Shown: positions 23,533-34,352 of the stretch, piece after piece
Layout of the letters: each line of letters opens with the position of its first letter
Numbering within the stretch: position 1 is the stretch's first letter
Assembly: GCF_018294505.1 (NCBI RefSeq)
Contig: NC_057801.1
Coordinates: forward strand, 203,054,538 to 203,118,537
Length of the DNA stretch: 64,000 nucleotides
Source of the DNA: Triticum aestivum
Taxonomy: Eukaryota > Streptophyta > Magnoliopsida > Poales > Poaceae
Direction of reading: 5' to 3'
Notes under the pieces: generated by a model
The model's input: the letters and a program-made list of their open reading frames with translations, nothing else
Told to the model about the DNA's origin: nothing
Database searches by the model: none
Translations under genes and position numbers: made by a program

Positions 23533-26500
23533 GTGTCGTCACCGATAGGCTTGATGGCTTCTTCAATCAACAACAACGCAGTCCAGGGTGAGACTTTTCT
23601 CCCCGGACAGATCTTCGTGTTCGGCGGCTTTGCACTGCGGGCTAATTCGCTTGGCCATCTGGAGCAGATCGAAAGCTACGCCCCTGGCCATCAGGTCAGG
23701 TTTGGAAGCCTAAACTTCACGGCTGACACCCGCGGAGACTTGATCTTCGATGGATTCGAGCCACAGCCGAGCGCGCCGCACTGTCACGATGGGCATGATT
23801 TAGCTCTGCCACCGGACAGTGCCCTGGAGGCCGCACATGAGTCCGCTCTGACCCATAGTTCGGAGCCGACCGCGCAGATCGAGGACAGGTGGCTGGACAC
23901 CGCCTCGGGGGCTGCAACTTCTACGGCGATGGAGCCGAATGCTGACCTTGTCCTTTGCAAAGCTCGTGACTCCAAGGTGCCGGACTTCTCGCCAGACTCC
24001 GAACCTTCAGCGCCCCTGTCAATCAAATCCGATTGGGCGCCGATCATGGAGTTCACCGCTGCGGACATCTTTCAGCACTCACCCTTTGGCGACATCCGGA
24101 ATTCACTAAAGTATCTCTCGTTATCAGGAGAGCCCTAGCCGGATTGCGGTCAGGATGGATGGGATGCGGACGACGAAGAAATTCAAAGCCCACCCACCAC
24201 CCACCTTGTAGCCACTGTCGACGATCTAACCGACATGCTAGACTACGACTCCGAAGACATCGACGGTATGGACGACGACGCCGGAGACGACCAAGAAGCA
24301 GCAACTACCGGACACCGGAAAGCGACCTCAATTCATGATATATATATGGTGGACACCCCAAAAGGGAGCGATAACGAGGAACAACGGGACGCGGCGAAGG
24401 ATAATTCCCCCGAAAAACAACCAAAACGGCGACGCAAGCGCCGCCCCAAGTCCCGCCTCGATAACAACAGCACTCATAATGACCCAGCCATAGAGCAGGG
24501 CAAACCAGTGGGCGACAAACATGCAACCAAGCAACCATCCGAACAGGATGAATCGGATAATCAACTCATCCTCGGCGAAAACAACAGTCTAGACAATCTC
24601 ACGCCGGACACACCACCGGAGCATAAGAACCTTCAAAAAAGGCTTGTCGCCACTGCAAGAAGTTTGAAGAAGGAGAAACGGAAGCTCAAAACAGCGGAAG
24701 ACATACTCAGAATGAGGTGGAGCAAAGTACTCAAGACCGCGGACAAATATGGCAATATCCACCAAACAAAGAGCTACCCGAAGCGCAAGCTGCTGCCCGA
24801 ATTCGACGAGGAGGCCGTAGAGCCCCCACAATCAAAAAGCAAAAGGGTCGCCTGGCCGGATAGACGACCAGATGACAGGCCAAGAGCGGCAAGCGGCGCC
24901 GCACATAAGCCGGCACATGACACGCATAAAGATCCTCGCAAAACGGATGGCCCGGTCAGGTCCATTTATGGGCCAAAGAAGAGGGCCCCAGGAAGCAACA
25001 CAACAAGCCGAGTGTACGAAGATAATGGCACACCTAAATACAGGGGCGCCGCACACCCACTATGTTTCACCGATGAGGTGCTGGATCATGAATTTCCAGC
25101 GGGGTTCAAAGCCGTAAACATAGAGGCATAGATTGAACAACAGACCCCGGAGTCTGGATTAAGGATTACATCCTGCACATACACATGGCTAGAGGAGAAG
25201 ATCTCCACGCCATAAAATATCTACCCCTCAAGCTCAAAGGGCCAGCTCGGCATTGGCTCAAAAGTCTCCCAGAAAATACCATTGGAAGTTGGGAAGAGCT
25301 CGAGGACGCGTTTAGAGCAAATTTTCAGGGGACTTACGTTCGCCCTCCGGATGCAGACGATTTAAGTCACATAACTCAACAGCCCGGAGAGTCACCGCAC
25401 AAATTCTGGAACAGGTTCCTCATGAAAAAGAACCAAATAGTCGACTGTCCGGACACCGATGCCTTAGCAGCTTTTAAACATAATGTCCGAGACGAATGGC
25501 TCGCCAGACACCTCGGCCAAGAGAAGCCGAGAACAATGGCCGCGCTAACAAGCCTCATGACCCGCTTTTGCGCGGGGGAAGACAGCTGGCTAGCAAGATG
25601 CAGCACCAGCGACCCGAGTACATCCGAGATCAGAGATGGAAACGGGAAATCACGGCGCAGAAAGGACCAGCGCCGAAATAAAGAAAAGAGCCCAAAGAAC
25701 ACGGCGGTCAACTCCGGATTCAAAAGCTCGCGGCCGAACAATAAAACACTGCCTCTTAAGGACAATAGTGACGAGCTATCCAACGTAAACAAAATTTTGG
25801 ATCGGATATGTCAAATTCACAGTACCTCCGGGAAGCCTGCAAACCACACCCACCGAGATTGTTGGGTCTTCAAACAGTCCGGCCGACTCAACGCCGAACA
25901 CAAGGGGCTCGACGCGCCAAGCGAGGATGACGAAGAACCTCACCGGCAGAACGCCGGAAAACAAAAGACTTTCCCACAAGAAGTCAAAACAGTAAACTCA
26001 CTTCATGTGATAATACAGAACAACAGTGCGGCACCCGCCAAAGTAGGTGTCGCACGGTCCACCCCAGCGGAACCTCGAGATTGGATGTCAAAACCAGTTA
26101 CTTTCGATCACCGGGACTATTCCAGAAGTATTCGAAATGCAGGATGGACTGCTCTGATATTGGATCCTATAATCGACGGACTACAATTTACACAAGTCCT
26201 AATGGATGGCGGTAGCGATTTAAACCTCCTATATCCGGACACAATCCGCAAGTTGGGGATAGACCTTACTAAAGTTCGCCATAGCCGCACTTCCTTCAAA
26301 GGAGTGACGCCAGGCCCTTACGCCAAGTGCACGGGCTCCTTACTACTAGAAGTTGTGTTCGGGTCACCCGACAACTTCCGATGCGAAAAGCTAATGTCTC
26401 ATGTCGCCCCATTCAAAAGTAGCCATCAAGCACTATTGGGACGTGAAGCTTTTGTCCGCTTTAACGCAATACCACACTACGCGTCTCTTACACTTAAAAT

Positions 26501-26594
26501 GCCCGGTCCACGCAGCATCATCTCATTAAAAGGTCGTTCAAGACCCCGGACACGGCTAGGCGAGTCCGGCATAAATAAACTAGGGGCTCCCTAG
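23533..26594 (+). pseudogene. gag: Element C gag-protease polyprotein, broken
   Basis: One frame runs 23533-25131 (533 codons) with an internal TAG at 24136-24138 between GEP and PDCGQDGWD. It is acidic and Lys/Arg-rich in parts (KRRRKRRPKSR). A one-base loss near 25128 breaks it. The next frame, 25185-26594, has the Retrotrans_gag core (KYLPLKLKGPARHWLKSLP, WEELEDAFRANFQGTY, ESPHKFWNRFLMKKNQI), a Cys/His segment resembling a zinc knuckle (CQIH...HTHRDCW), and an aspartic protease with the active site LMDGGSDLNLLY (catalytic Asp at 26205-26207) and QALLGREAFVRFNA. Gag would package RNA and the protease would mature it. A stop follows the protease directly; no pol follows. Confidence 0.88.
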
Positions 26595-27678
26595 CCGCAC
26601 ACCCCTTCACAAGGGGCTGTGCGTATGAGCTATAAAGAGCCAACAAAAGCTCAACTTTATTCATTTATTCATACTCTGTTTTAAATACATTTTTCACACG
26701 ATTTCTTTTCAAACTAAGTTCCTCTCTTTTACAGATGAACATCGTGTTACACCCGTCCAGGATACAGCATAACGGAGACACAGGCGCAGACGTGCATTAG
26801 GGACCCGTTGCAAGGATTCTTTTCAGATTAAGACCGTGCGTAAACCTTTTTTACTGTCTCTTGTTGCTATACATCCCCTGGTTTCTCATCATAACCAGAG
26901 AGGAGGATGACGTTTTGGCATCGGCCGCGTCAGAGGATCTCGCGTGTACCTGGACACTAGGGGCTTAGGGCAATGATCTGCCCGTCATCATAAAGACCGA
27001 ACACCTCAGGGAGTGTTCGGCGTCTCGAGTTAGGCCTTATATGCATCAGCTCCAAATCATGTCTTTGGTCAAATGTTGGGTTTGCCCAGCTCCTGTGTTT
27101 TGCTTCCTTACGTTCCGTATCATCGGCTAACGCGGCACCAGGAGAACTACTGTGATTGTGCCCCGGTTCGGCCGGGTGAGCAACTCAGTAGAGAAAGCCG
27201 AAAACTGACTGTCATGATGTAGCGAGAGACTGGTCAACCACTCGATCAACCTCCGGAATGTTTAGAATTCCTCCGCTTTGACGAAGGACCGCTTCCCGGT
27301 CAGGCACACACGCGCCCCAAATCCGGAGAGCGCGGTGCCCCTAGGGGCTATCTCGTAGCCCCACCTTCGAACTCCTATGGCTAAGTGAAAGTGATAAAGC
27401 ATTATACTCCGGTTGCCTCGTTTGCTACGCTACCACCTCCTTCACAGGACCAAGACGTTGGATTAAGTGTGAAAATGCACTATTTCGCAAACACCCCCGC
27501 ACTACATGCGTGGGGGCTGAAGCCGAAGACTGCCATCTTTCAGGTTATACACAAGTATACATTAACGGCCGCACAGGAGATGTTTCAATACTTGAACGCA
27601 CAAGTACAAAAAGCGCTTATATTATAAACATCGTTTTACAAATCATAAAGATCATTTGAACATGACATTTTTTGAGCA
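26595..27678. other. Element C non-coding region between protease and antisense gene
   Basis: About 1.1 kb with no RT, RNase H or integrase motif in any frame. It separates the 3' end of the sense gag-protease gene from the 3' end of the antisense gene, so the two genes converge here. It may hold their terminators; no specific signal was assigned. Confidence 0.6.
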
Positions 27679-30493
27679 CTACGACTCTATTACACAAGCA
27701 CCACGCAGAACTTCCCCAAAATAGTGCTGGGCGGGTAACCGGCTCTCGTCTGAACCCCGGGTTGCAACATCGGTGGCATCCATTTCCATCCAGTATGTCT
27801 TCACACGGGCGAGGGCCATCCGTGCACCCTCTATGCAGGCCGACCGCTCCATCGCCTTTATATGCGGCACCGCCCCAAGGAATTGCTGCAATAAGCCGAA
27901 ATAACTCTTCGGCTTGGGCCTATCCGGCCAGACATGAGCCACGATATCCTTCATGGCAAGTCCGGACAATCTATTCAGCTCAGCCCACTCAACCAACCGA
28001 TTGGTTAGCGGAAGTGAACGCTCCAGACTATGGAATTGAGACCAAAAAAGCTCTTCCGTCTCGTGAACCTTCTGACTTCGGAAGTGCACAACAGCATCTG
28101 CCGCACTCGCTGCTAAATCCATATAAGGATCCTCCGGACCCCACAGCTGGCCAAGCTGAGCATACTTCGGATCTGTAAACCTCCTGCGCAGTAGAAAGGG
28201 CTAGCCAGCCGCAATATCTCCGGCCTAGCGCAGCTCCTCCTTTATAGCCCTCATTGCAGAACGGGCATCCTTGGCTTCGGCGGTGGCCTTCCTCAGGTCT
28301 TCTCGCTCCGCTCGGCGTTCTTTTTCCAGAACCTCATAGCGGTCGGTAACATCTTTCAACTTCATCGCCATTTCGGCCATCACCTCCCTGCTTCGGCAGT
28401 GAGTAGCCCTTTCGGCTTCTAGCTCTTCGGCCGCCCTCGAGGCAGCTACATCACTCCTTCTGGCCTGCTCCTTGGCTCGAGCAAGTTCTGCCCGAAGGCC
28501 CTCCACAGCAGCGGCACCATCTGCATTAAGCACACATGTTGTAAGGAGTGGGCTTCAGCTCCCTTACTAGGTGACCACTGAGAAGCAACCTACCTTGTGA
28601 CTCGTCAAGTCGCTTATTGACCAGCGCGATGTCCGCATCCGCAACGTCGAGTTGCCGCTTTAGTTCGACAACTCCATCAGTCCGGCTGGCCACCGGACTA
28701 TACGCCACCTGCATAGGAAAGGCGGAAATTAATACCTGCGATTTTGATCCTCGGCACGCTGTCGCTTTCGACAACATACTGAGTCTCAGGGGCTACTATC
28801 TATACAGGGCACACTTTATGTGTAAAACTGTCAAAAGGTATGTCATTTTTATGAACCTCAAACCCTGCCAGCAAACTTCTGACGGCATCATGCAACCCGC
28901 CTTCGGCGGACAAAATTCTTCCAACCACCATACTCATCAATGTACGGTGACCTTCTGAGATAGACGCCCTCTCAAGCAGATCCTTCAGCTCCCCCGGCCG
29001 CACACCAGTTAGTGCCGAACTCTCCGGCCCTGCCGGACTCGGGGATACCCTCCGTGATGACACCTCAGGTTCGTCCGCCCTACCTGATGGTGCAGCAGAT
29101 GGAGGCGTCTCGCTCTCCATCATCTCCGGACGAAGGTCCCCCGAAGACGAGCTCATCTGAGAAGGACGGAGATCCGAACTACAAGGTAAAAACTTCGGTT
29201 ATCCTCAGAAGCAAAAATAGGGATGTCTCTTATTACAGAACCCCCCTTTTCTACTTATGGCTCGCTGGAGGGCTGATTCCTTAGGGGAGATAGTGCGGCC
29301 GGGGCCTCCCCAGACGCAGGACCCTCTGGTGAAGATCTCTTCCCCCGCTTCGAGGCCTTGTCCTCCGGGTTTTCGGAAGCAGTCCTCTTCCCCCCTTGGA
29401 AGGAGGGATTCTCGATTCCCCCTTTCTCAAAAGCCTCCTTGGTAGGGGCGGTGGTTTCCCTGTTCCCCCTTCGCCTTCCTCTGAAGGCGCAACCTTCAGC
29501 ATGCTGACCAACACGGGATCCGGCGCGGTCTCCGGGAGGGGGGCCGGACACCGTATCAGTATCGCTTGCGCTATCCACTCCTATTCAAGAGACGATCTGT
29601 TAAAAGGCAAATTCAAGAAGGCGCAAACAAACGGTGTGTCCGGACGCAGGGCCACTGACCTGAGCATCCGGGCGATTGCAGCTTAGGCCGGAATCCTCGG
29701 TCAATTCCGGACACATTTCTTGTGATCCGAATTTATACATCTCCACGGGTGTCATACCCATGAAGTGTTGGAGAGCTCGTGGCCCCTCTGGATTGAATTC
29801 CCACAGGCGGAGGGGGCGACGCTTGCAGGGCAGAAGATGCCGAATCAGCATAACCTGCATCACTACGACCAGATTGATCTCCCTCTCTTGGAGGTCTCGA
29901 ATCCGGCCCTGCAATAGGGGTACGTCCTTTGACGGCCCCCAGTTGAGCCCTTGGTTGACCCACGACATCAGCCGCTGTGGAGGGCCCGAGCGAAAGATGG
30001 GCGGCGGCTTCTGCTTGCTGCCCCTAGGAGCGGTAATATAGAACCACTCCTGTTGCCACAAGCCGAGCTCCTCCGGGAAAGAGCCCTCGGGCCATGGAGC
30101 ATCGGCCCTTCTGCTTACAACCGCCCCGCCGCACTTTGCTTGACGCCCCTCGATCATCTTCGGCTCCACGTTGAAGGTCTTGAGGCACAAACCGAAGTGG
30201 GGAGTAGTGCGGAGGAAGGCTTCGCAGACGACGATGAATGATGAGATGTGGAGGATGGACTCCGGAGCCAGGTCATGGAATTCCAACCCGTAGTAAAACA
30301 TGAGCCCTCTCACAAAAGGATCCATCGGGAAGCCTAAACCCCGACGGAGGTGAGACACAAACACGACGCTCTCGCCGGGCTCGGGAGTAGAAATAACTTG
30401 CCCTTTGACGGGCAACCTGTGCGAAATCTCATAGGTCAGGTACCTGGCTTCTCTCAGCTTTAGCACGTCCTCTTCCGTGACGGAGGAGGGCAT
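27679..30493 (-). pseudogene. Element C antisense spliced gene (PF04195-like first exon, coiled coil)
   Basis: The gene runs opposite to gag. Exon 1 (about 29657-30493) starts MPSSVTEEDVL and contains SVVFVSHLRRGLGFPMDPFV, YYGLEFHDLAPESILHIS and VVCEAFLRTTPHFGL. This pattern resembles the 'putative gypsy type transposon' domain (PF04195). It ends at CAG|GTCAGT. Later exons have matching splice sites and phases: 28857-29178 (TTGTAG acceptor, GAG|GTTCAT donor), 28594-28708 (ATGCAG acceptor, CAAG|GTAGGT donor) and 28225-28520 (coiled coil, LRAELARAKEQ...EVMAEMAMKLKDV). A last exon, 27679-28183, follows GCGCAG and contains RFTDPKYAQLGQLWG. An exon of uncertain frame lies at 29255-29578. A TATA-like TTTATAAT lies near 30631-30640. 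Function unknown. A stop closing the coiled-coil exon and the unclear exon 2 suggest this copy is degraded. Confidence 0.7.
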
Positions 30494-31067
30494 TCACCGG
30501 CCCTATAGGCCGGAGCCGGACATTGTTGATGGTCCGAAGCGCTCGAATCTGGGGCTCTGGGTGTTGGAACTCGGGGCGAGGGGTGGATTCGGTTGAGGAT
30601 TGAAGAAAAGAAACTAGCCTTGGTCTCATTATAAAGAGGGAGAATACCAAGAGCCGTCCCCGTGACCGTTTGGGACTCTCCTTCGATAGAGGAGGCGTGG
30701 CAACGAGCACGGTTGGGTTACCCACGTCCGTATTGATGGGAATCCCAGAATAAGGGGAACACGATCTCTGCTTCGACAAGACGTGCCAAGGAAACCGCTT
30801 CGCTAAACGCGCTGAGGTGGTATAATAAAAACGATTCAAGTAAAGGCTTGGTAGTGGCGTGATGTCATGCCATGAAATACGTCAGCAGATTGAACTTGTG
30901 TACATATTATTCTCTCTACGGTGGTATGTGGAATTTATTTTGCAGAGCCGGACACTATCCTGGTGTTCACAATCTTCCATGAATTATTTGGAGGAGGAAC
31001 CCGCCTTGCAATGCCGAACAATATGCGCGTCGGACTCATCGTCATTGAAGCCTGGTTCAGGGGCTAC

Positions 31068-31549
31068 TGAGGGAGTCCTGGACTAGGTGGTGTCCGGATA
31101 GACGGACTATCATCATCGGCCAGACTCCAAGACTATGAAGATACAAGATTGAAGACTTCGTCCCGTGTCCGGATGGGACTTTCCTTGGCGTGGAAGGCAA
31201 GCTTGGCGATACGGATATGTAGATCTCCTACCATTGTAACCGACTCTGTGTAACCCTAGCCCTCTCCGGTGTCTATATAAACAGGAGGGTTTTAGTCCGT
31301 AGGACAAGCAACCATTACAACAATCATACCATAGGCTAGCTTCTAGGGTTTAGCCTCCTTGATCTCGTGGTAGATCCACTCTTGTACTATCCATATCATC
31401 AATATCAATCAAGCAGGAGTAGGGTTTTACCTCCATCAAGAGGGCCCGAACCTGGGTAAAAACATCGTGTCCCTCGTCTCCTGTTACCATCCGCCTAGAC
31501 GCACAGTTCGTGACCCCCTACCCGAGATCCGCCGGTTTTGACACCGACA
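31068..31549 (+). mobile_element. Element C 3' LTR (482 bp)
   Basis: Same length and ends as the 5' LTR, with about a dozen single-base differences and no indels. It is preceded by CAGGGGCTAC, the polypurine-type primer site for plus-strand synthesis. Confidence 0.95.
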
Positions 31550-31554
31550 GTGAG

Positions 31555-32169
31555 GATCCCGAATTCTAGGTCAGGTCCAGATGCCTCTACCCTGGGGGTA
31601 GCTAGTCCTATTTATAGGCCAAGTCCCTGGGACTCTTCCCAAATATTGAGCGGGAAGGGCGCCAACAATTGGCCATTTTGAAGGGGAACAACAGGTACAC
31701 TTATCCTGACTGAAGTTGGTCCTCGCCTGTCAAAGGCTCTGGTGGTGACGCCGGCTTGGGCTCCACAATGACCTCCTTCCGGCCGTTGGGCTGGTCTTGG
31801 GCTGTCAAAGGCTCTGGTGGCACCGGAATGGACGCCTTTGCTTGATGCTCTCGCCTGCGCTTGCTCCCTTTGCACCAAAGAGGAAAGGAGGACACTGCGG
31901 GCTGGCGCCCGACTGGCGCCCTTGGTCATCATGGCTTGCGTCATGGGCACCTCGCGAGGTACCCCGCCTTGAACTCTCCGCCTCTTCATGAGCCAGCCTG
32001 ACGAGGCCGTGCCTGAGGAAGCTCCTTGTTGTCCGCCCGGCGAGGCTTGTCCCCTCGCGAGGGTCTTGAGCTTGTGTTGATGAAGATGGGCTGTGCTGGG
32101 CCTCCTTTGAGCCACGCCGCAGGCCGCGGGCAGGCAAGTCTGGGGACCCCCATTCCCAGAACGCCGACA
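31555..32169 (-). mobile_element. Element B 3' LTR, right part
   Basis: Continues from 23024 after element C and its second GTGAG. It ends AACGCCGACA at 32169. With the left part the LTR is about 938 bp; B's other LTR is 927 bp. Confidence 0.92.
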
Positions 32170-32184
32170 GTAGCCCCCGGGCCC
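32170..32184 (-). promoter_or_regulatory. Element B polypurine tract
   Basis: GTAGCCCCCGGGCCC on the plus strand, that is a purine-rich GGGGGCTAC on the minus strand, directly before the 3' LTR. Element A has the same motif at 51977-51991. It primes plus-strand DNA synthesis in LTR retrotransposons. Confidence 0.75.
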
Positions 32185-32409
32185 ACGGCGCGCCCGAACT
32201 TGGCCGAGCAGAGAGGCGAAAGGGCATGTGAGAAGCGTCGCGGGCCCTAATAGCCTGCGGCCTTGGGCGCCACGTGGCGGTCGATTGGTCGGGGGCGACT
32301 CCGCTTCCCCACGACGCCTTGGTAACCGCACGGATTCGACAAGTCCTTGCATGCAAAGCGGGCCATGATTACCTGTGATCGTGGAGGTCGATGGTTGGCC
32401 TTCGCTGGC

Positions 32410-32415
32410 TATAAG
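32410..32415 (+). promoter_or_regulatory. TATA box of the antisense ORF in element B
   Basis: CTATAAGTA lies 54 bp before the ATG of the 259-codon ORF and on the strand opposite to B's gag-pol. Element A has CTATAAATGG at the equivalent place (51744-51749, minus strand), about 85 bp before the corresponding start. Conservation in both copies supports a dedicated promoter. This is inference; no transcript data are available. Confidence 0.55.
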
Positions 32416-32468
32416 TACGGAACGGCGCGCGCCCTTCCAGTCTATCCCTCTGCTTCTCCTTCTTCTCC

Positions 32469-33248
32469 ATGGCTCCACCAAGGAAGTTCTCGGCCGCAGA
32501 GAAAGGAAAGGCCCGCCAGGTCGAGTCTTCCTCTCCCCCGCCCAAGCGTGGTCGAGATCGCCCTCGCAAGCATCCGGTGGCCTCCACGGCGGTCCCCCGT
32601 GGTCGCGGAGGTGACTCTCAGCGCGGCGATGAACGGCTGGCCGTGGCCGGCGGGCGCGCTCCGGCCGCGCATCCCTCGAGGCCGCGCCTCCACACTGCGG
32701 AGGTGCTACCGGAGTTCATGGTGTGGGCGGTAGAGCCGTCCGGCGCCCGGCTTCAGCTCCCTTGCTTCCTCCTGGGTGAGCTCCCAGCTGGCGCCCTGGG
32801 TGGCCTCTGGCTCCAGGCGGATGGCTGCTGCAGCCGGGCTTCGTGGGCTTCGCTGGAGGTCTCTACTGCAGGGAACTTGTACATGACCCGCGGCTGGCAG
32901 ACGTTTGCTCGCGCGCGTAGTCTCCGCCGCCGGTGCTCCCTGCACTTCAAGTACGACGGCGACGCCACAATCTACGTGAGGGTGTTTGGGGAAGATGGTC
33001 GCCGCGTTGGGTGCTGCCCTGAAGATGAGGACCGCGGCCGGGGACTCAGCCCCGGCGTGGACGGAGAGGGCAACGCGCGGGCGGCTGGCGACGCCCGTGA
33101 CTCCTCAAGCTTCACCAGCTCTTCTTCGGGTAGTGACTCTTCTAGCAGCGGCCCTGGCCAGCCTCCACGCCGCCGCGCCTGCTTGGAGGGTGGCAGCGGG
33201 TCTGCTCGCTGTTGCGCCCTGGTGAAGCGTGAGAGGGAGTCCGCCTGA
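32469..33248 (+). CDS. Antisense ORF of element B: AT-hook-like plus B3-like protein
   Basis: An intact 259-residue ORF on the strand opposite to B's gag-pol, between pol and the 3' LTR. Residues about 1-45 are basic with KRGRDRPRKHP, close to an AT-hook. Residues about 75-180 contain LQLPCFLLGELPA, GGLWLQADGCC, ASWASLEVSTAGNLYMTRGW, QTFARARSL, LHFKYDGDATIYVRVFG and GCCPE. The GW..FA, F.Y.G and V.VFG spacing matches the plant B3 DNA-binding fold. The C-terminus is Ser/Gly-rich and acidic (SSFTSSSSGSDSSSSG), then basic. The start was chosen as the first ATG after the TATA box. The ORF is open although B's pol has several stops. A role in DNA binding, for instance at the element itself, is inference. 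Confidence 0.65.
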   Translation: MAPPRKFSAAEKGKARQVESSSPPPKRGRDRPRKHPVASTAVPRGRGGDSQRGDERLAVAGGRAPAAHPSRPRLHTAEVLPEFMVWAVEPSGARLQLPCFLLGELPAGALGGLWLQADGCCSRASWASLEVSTAGNLYMTRGWQTFARARSLRRRCSLHFKYDGDATIYVRVFGEDGRRVGCCPEDEDRGRGLSPGVDGEGNARAAGDARDSSSFTSSSSGSDSSSSGPGQPPRRRACLEGGSGSARCCALVKRERESA

Positions 33249-33905
33249 GCTCCAGAGGCAGCTCGAGTCTTCCAAGAGGGCCGGCGCGGGACGTGCTTCG
33301 CCTGCTTTTGTTCTTTCCTTTCTTTTCTCCTGCACAAAAAGACAGCAATGTGCGGCCCCATGGGGGCGCATTTGGGTTAATGTCGTCAATCATCGTACTG
33401 TTTTTGTTATCCCGATGTTGTTCCTTTCTGTTGGGTGCCCATTCACAAGTAATCCCTAGCTTTGGTCGCGGGGGCGACCGACCCAGGCCCTGTGTTTGCG
33501 TCGTGGTGCCCATGAGGCATGGTCCGGAGGGGTGCTCCGGTTATGGACCCGGGTCGTGAAAACTTGGGCGATAGGGGCAGGAACGCTTGCGAGGGCCTCC
33601 GGGGCTTCTGCCTCGCGAGCCCCCGTGCAAGAGAAATCGAGGCAGGACAGCGAAAAAAAGTCGAAGAACCACGGATCAAAAGGCGGCGACAGTTTCGATA
33701 AAAACTCCAAATGGAAATGAACTAGCCAACTGCAGAAAGCAAATGAAAAAGCCGCGTCCGGCACCTAGTCTAGTCTTCGACGTCTTCTCACCAGCGCGGA
33801 GCTAAGTGCTGCCACTAGGCGTGGGAGGGAGCCCCAGGGCCTGAGGCCGGCACCCCTGAGACTCCGGGGCGTGTACAGCCCCAACTCATTATTACGTGAG
33901 AGTGT
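33249..33905. other. Element B non-coding region between antisense ORF and minisatellite
   Basis: GC-rich and then mixed sequence with no convincing coding frame. Part of it (33730-33870) is the complement of the element A sequence into which the Sabrina-like element inserted, and shows the uninterrupted GTGCCGGACGCGG. Confidence 0.6.
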
Positions 33906-34352
33906 CATGGGCGGCGAGCTTCACAGGCGTTGGCCTTCTTCACAGGCTCCGGGCCTTTCTTCGGGGAAGCAAGCTTCACGGGCGTTGGCCCTCTTCACAA
34001 GCACCGGGCCCTTTCCAAAACGCGACAGCTTCATAGGCATTCGCCTTCTTCACAGGCTCTGGGCCTTTTCCCTAAAAGAGGAGCTTCATAGGCATTTGCC
34101 TTCTTCACAGGCTCCGGGCCTTTTCCAAAAAGATGAGCTTCACAGGCACTTGCCTTCTTCACAGGCTCAGGGCCTTTTCCAAAAAGATGAGCTTCACAGG
34201 CACTTGCCTTCTTCACAGGCTCAGGGCCTTTTCCGAAAAGATGAGCTTCACAGGCACTTGCCTTCTTCACAGGCTCAGGGCCTTTTCCAAAAACATGAGC
34301 TTCACAGGCATTTGCCTTCTTCACAGGCTCTGGGCCTTTTCAGGGATAAAAC
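33906..34352. repeat. 54-55 bp minisatellite, about 8 units, in element B
   Basis: The words GCTTCACAGGCACTTGCC and TTCACAGGCTCAGGGCC alternate. GCTTCA anchors fall at 33918, 33973, 34028, 34083, 34137, 34191, 34245 and 34299, giving units of 54-55 bp. It lies just after the pol stop on the minus strand. Element A has only about two short, degenerate related units at 39928-39970, so the array expanded in B or contracted in A. The repeat peptides in the open frames are by-products. Confidence 0.9.

Larger units (their letters stand above)
23025..31549 (+). mobile_element. Element C: gag-protease gypsy element lacking RT and integrase
   Basis: Two 482-bp LTRs (23025-23506 and 31068-31549) start TGAGGGAGTCC and end CACCGACA. 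A perfect GTGAG target duplication flanks the element (23020-23024, 31550-31554). Between them lie gag-protease on the plus strand (23533-26594), about 1.1 kb of non-coding sequence, a spliced gene on the minus strand (27679-30493), and a polypurine stretch before the 3' LTR. No RT, RNase H or integrase was found in any frame, so C would have depended on other elements. By eye the LTRs differ at about 12 of 482 sites, suggesting an insertion about 1 million years ago at the often-used rate of 1.3e-8 per site per year. Confidence 0.93.
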
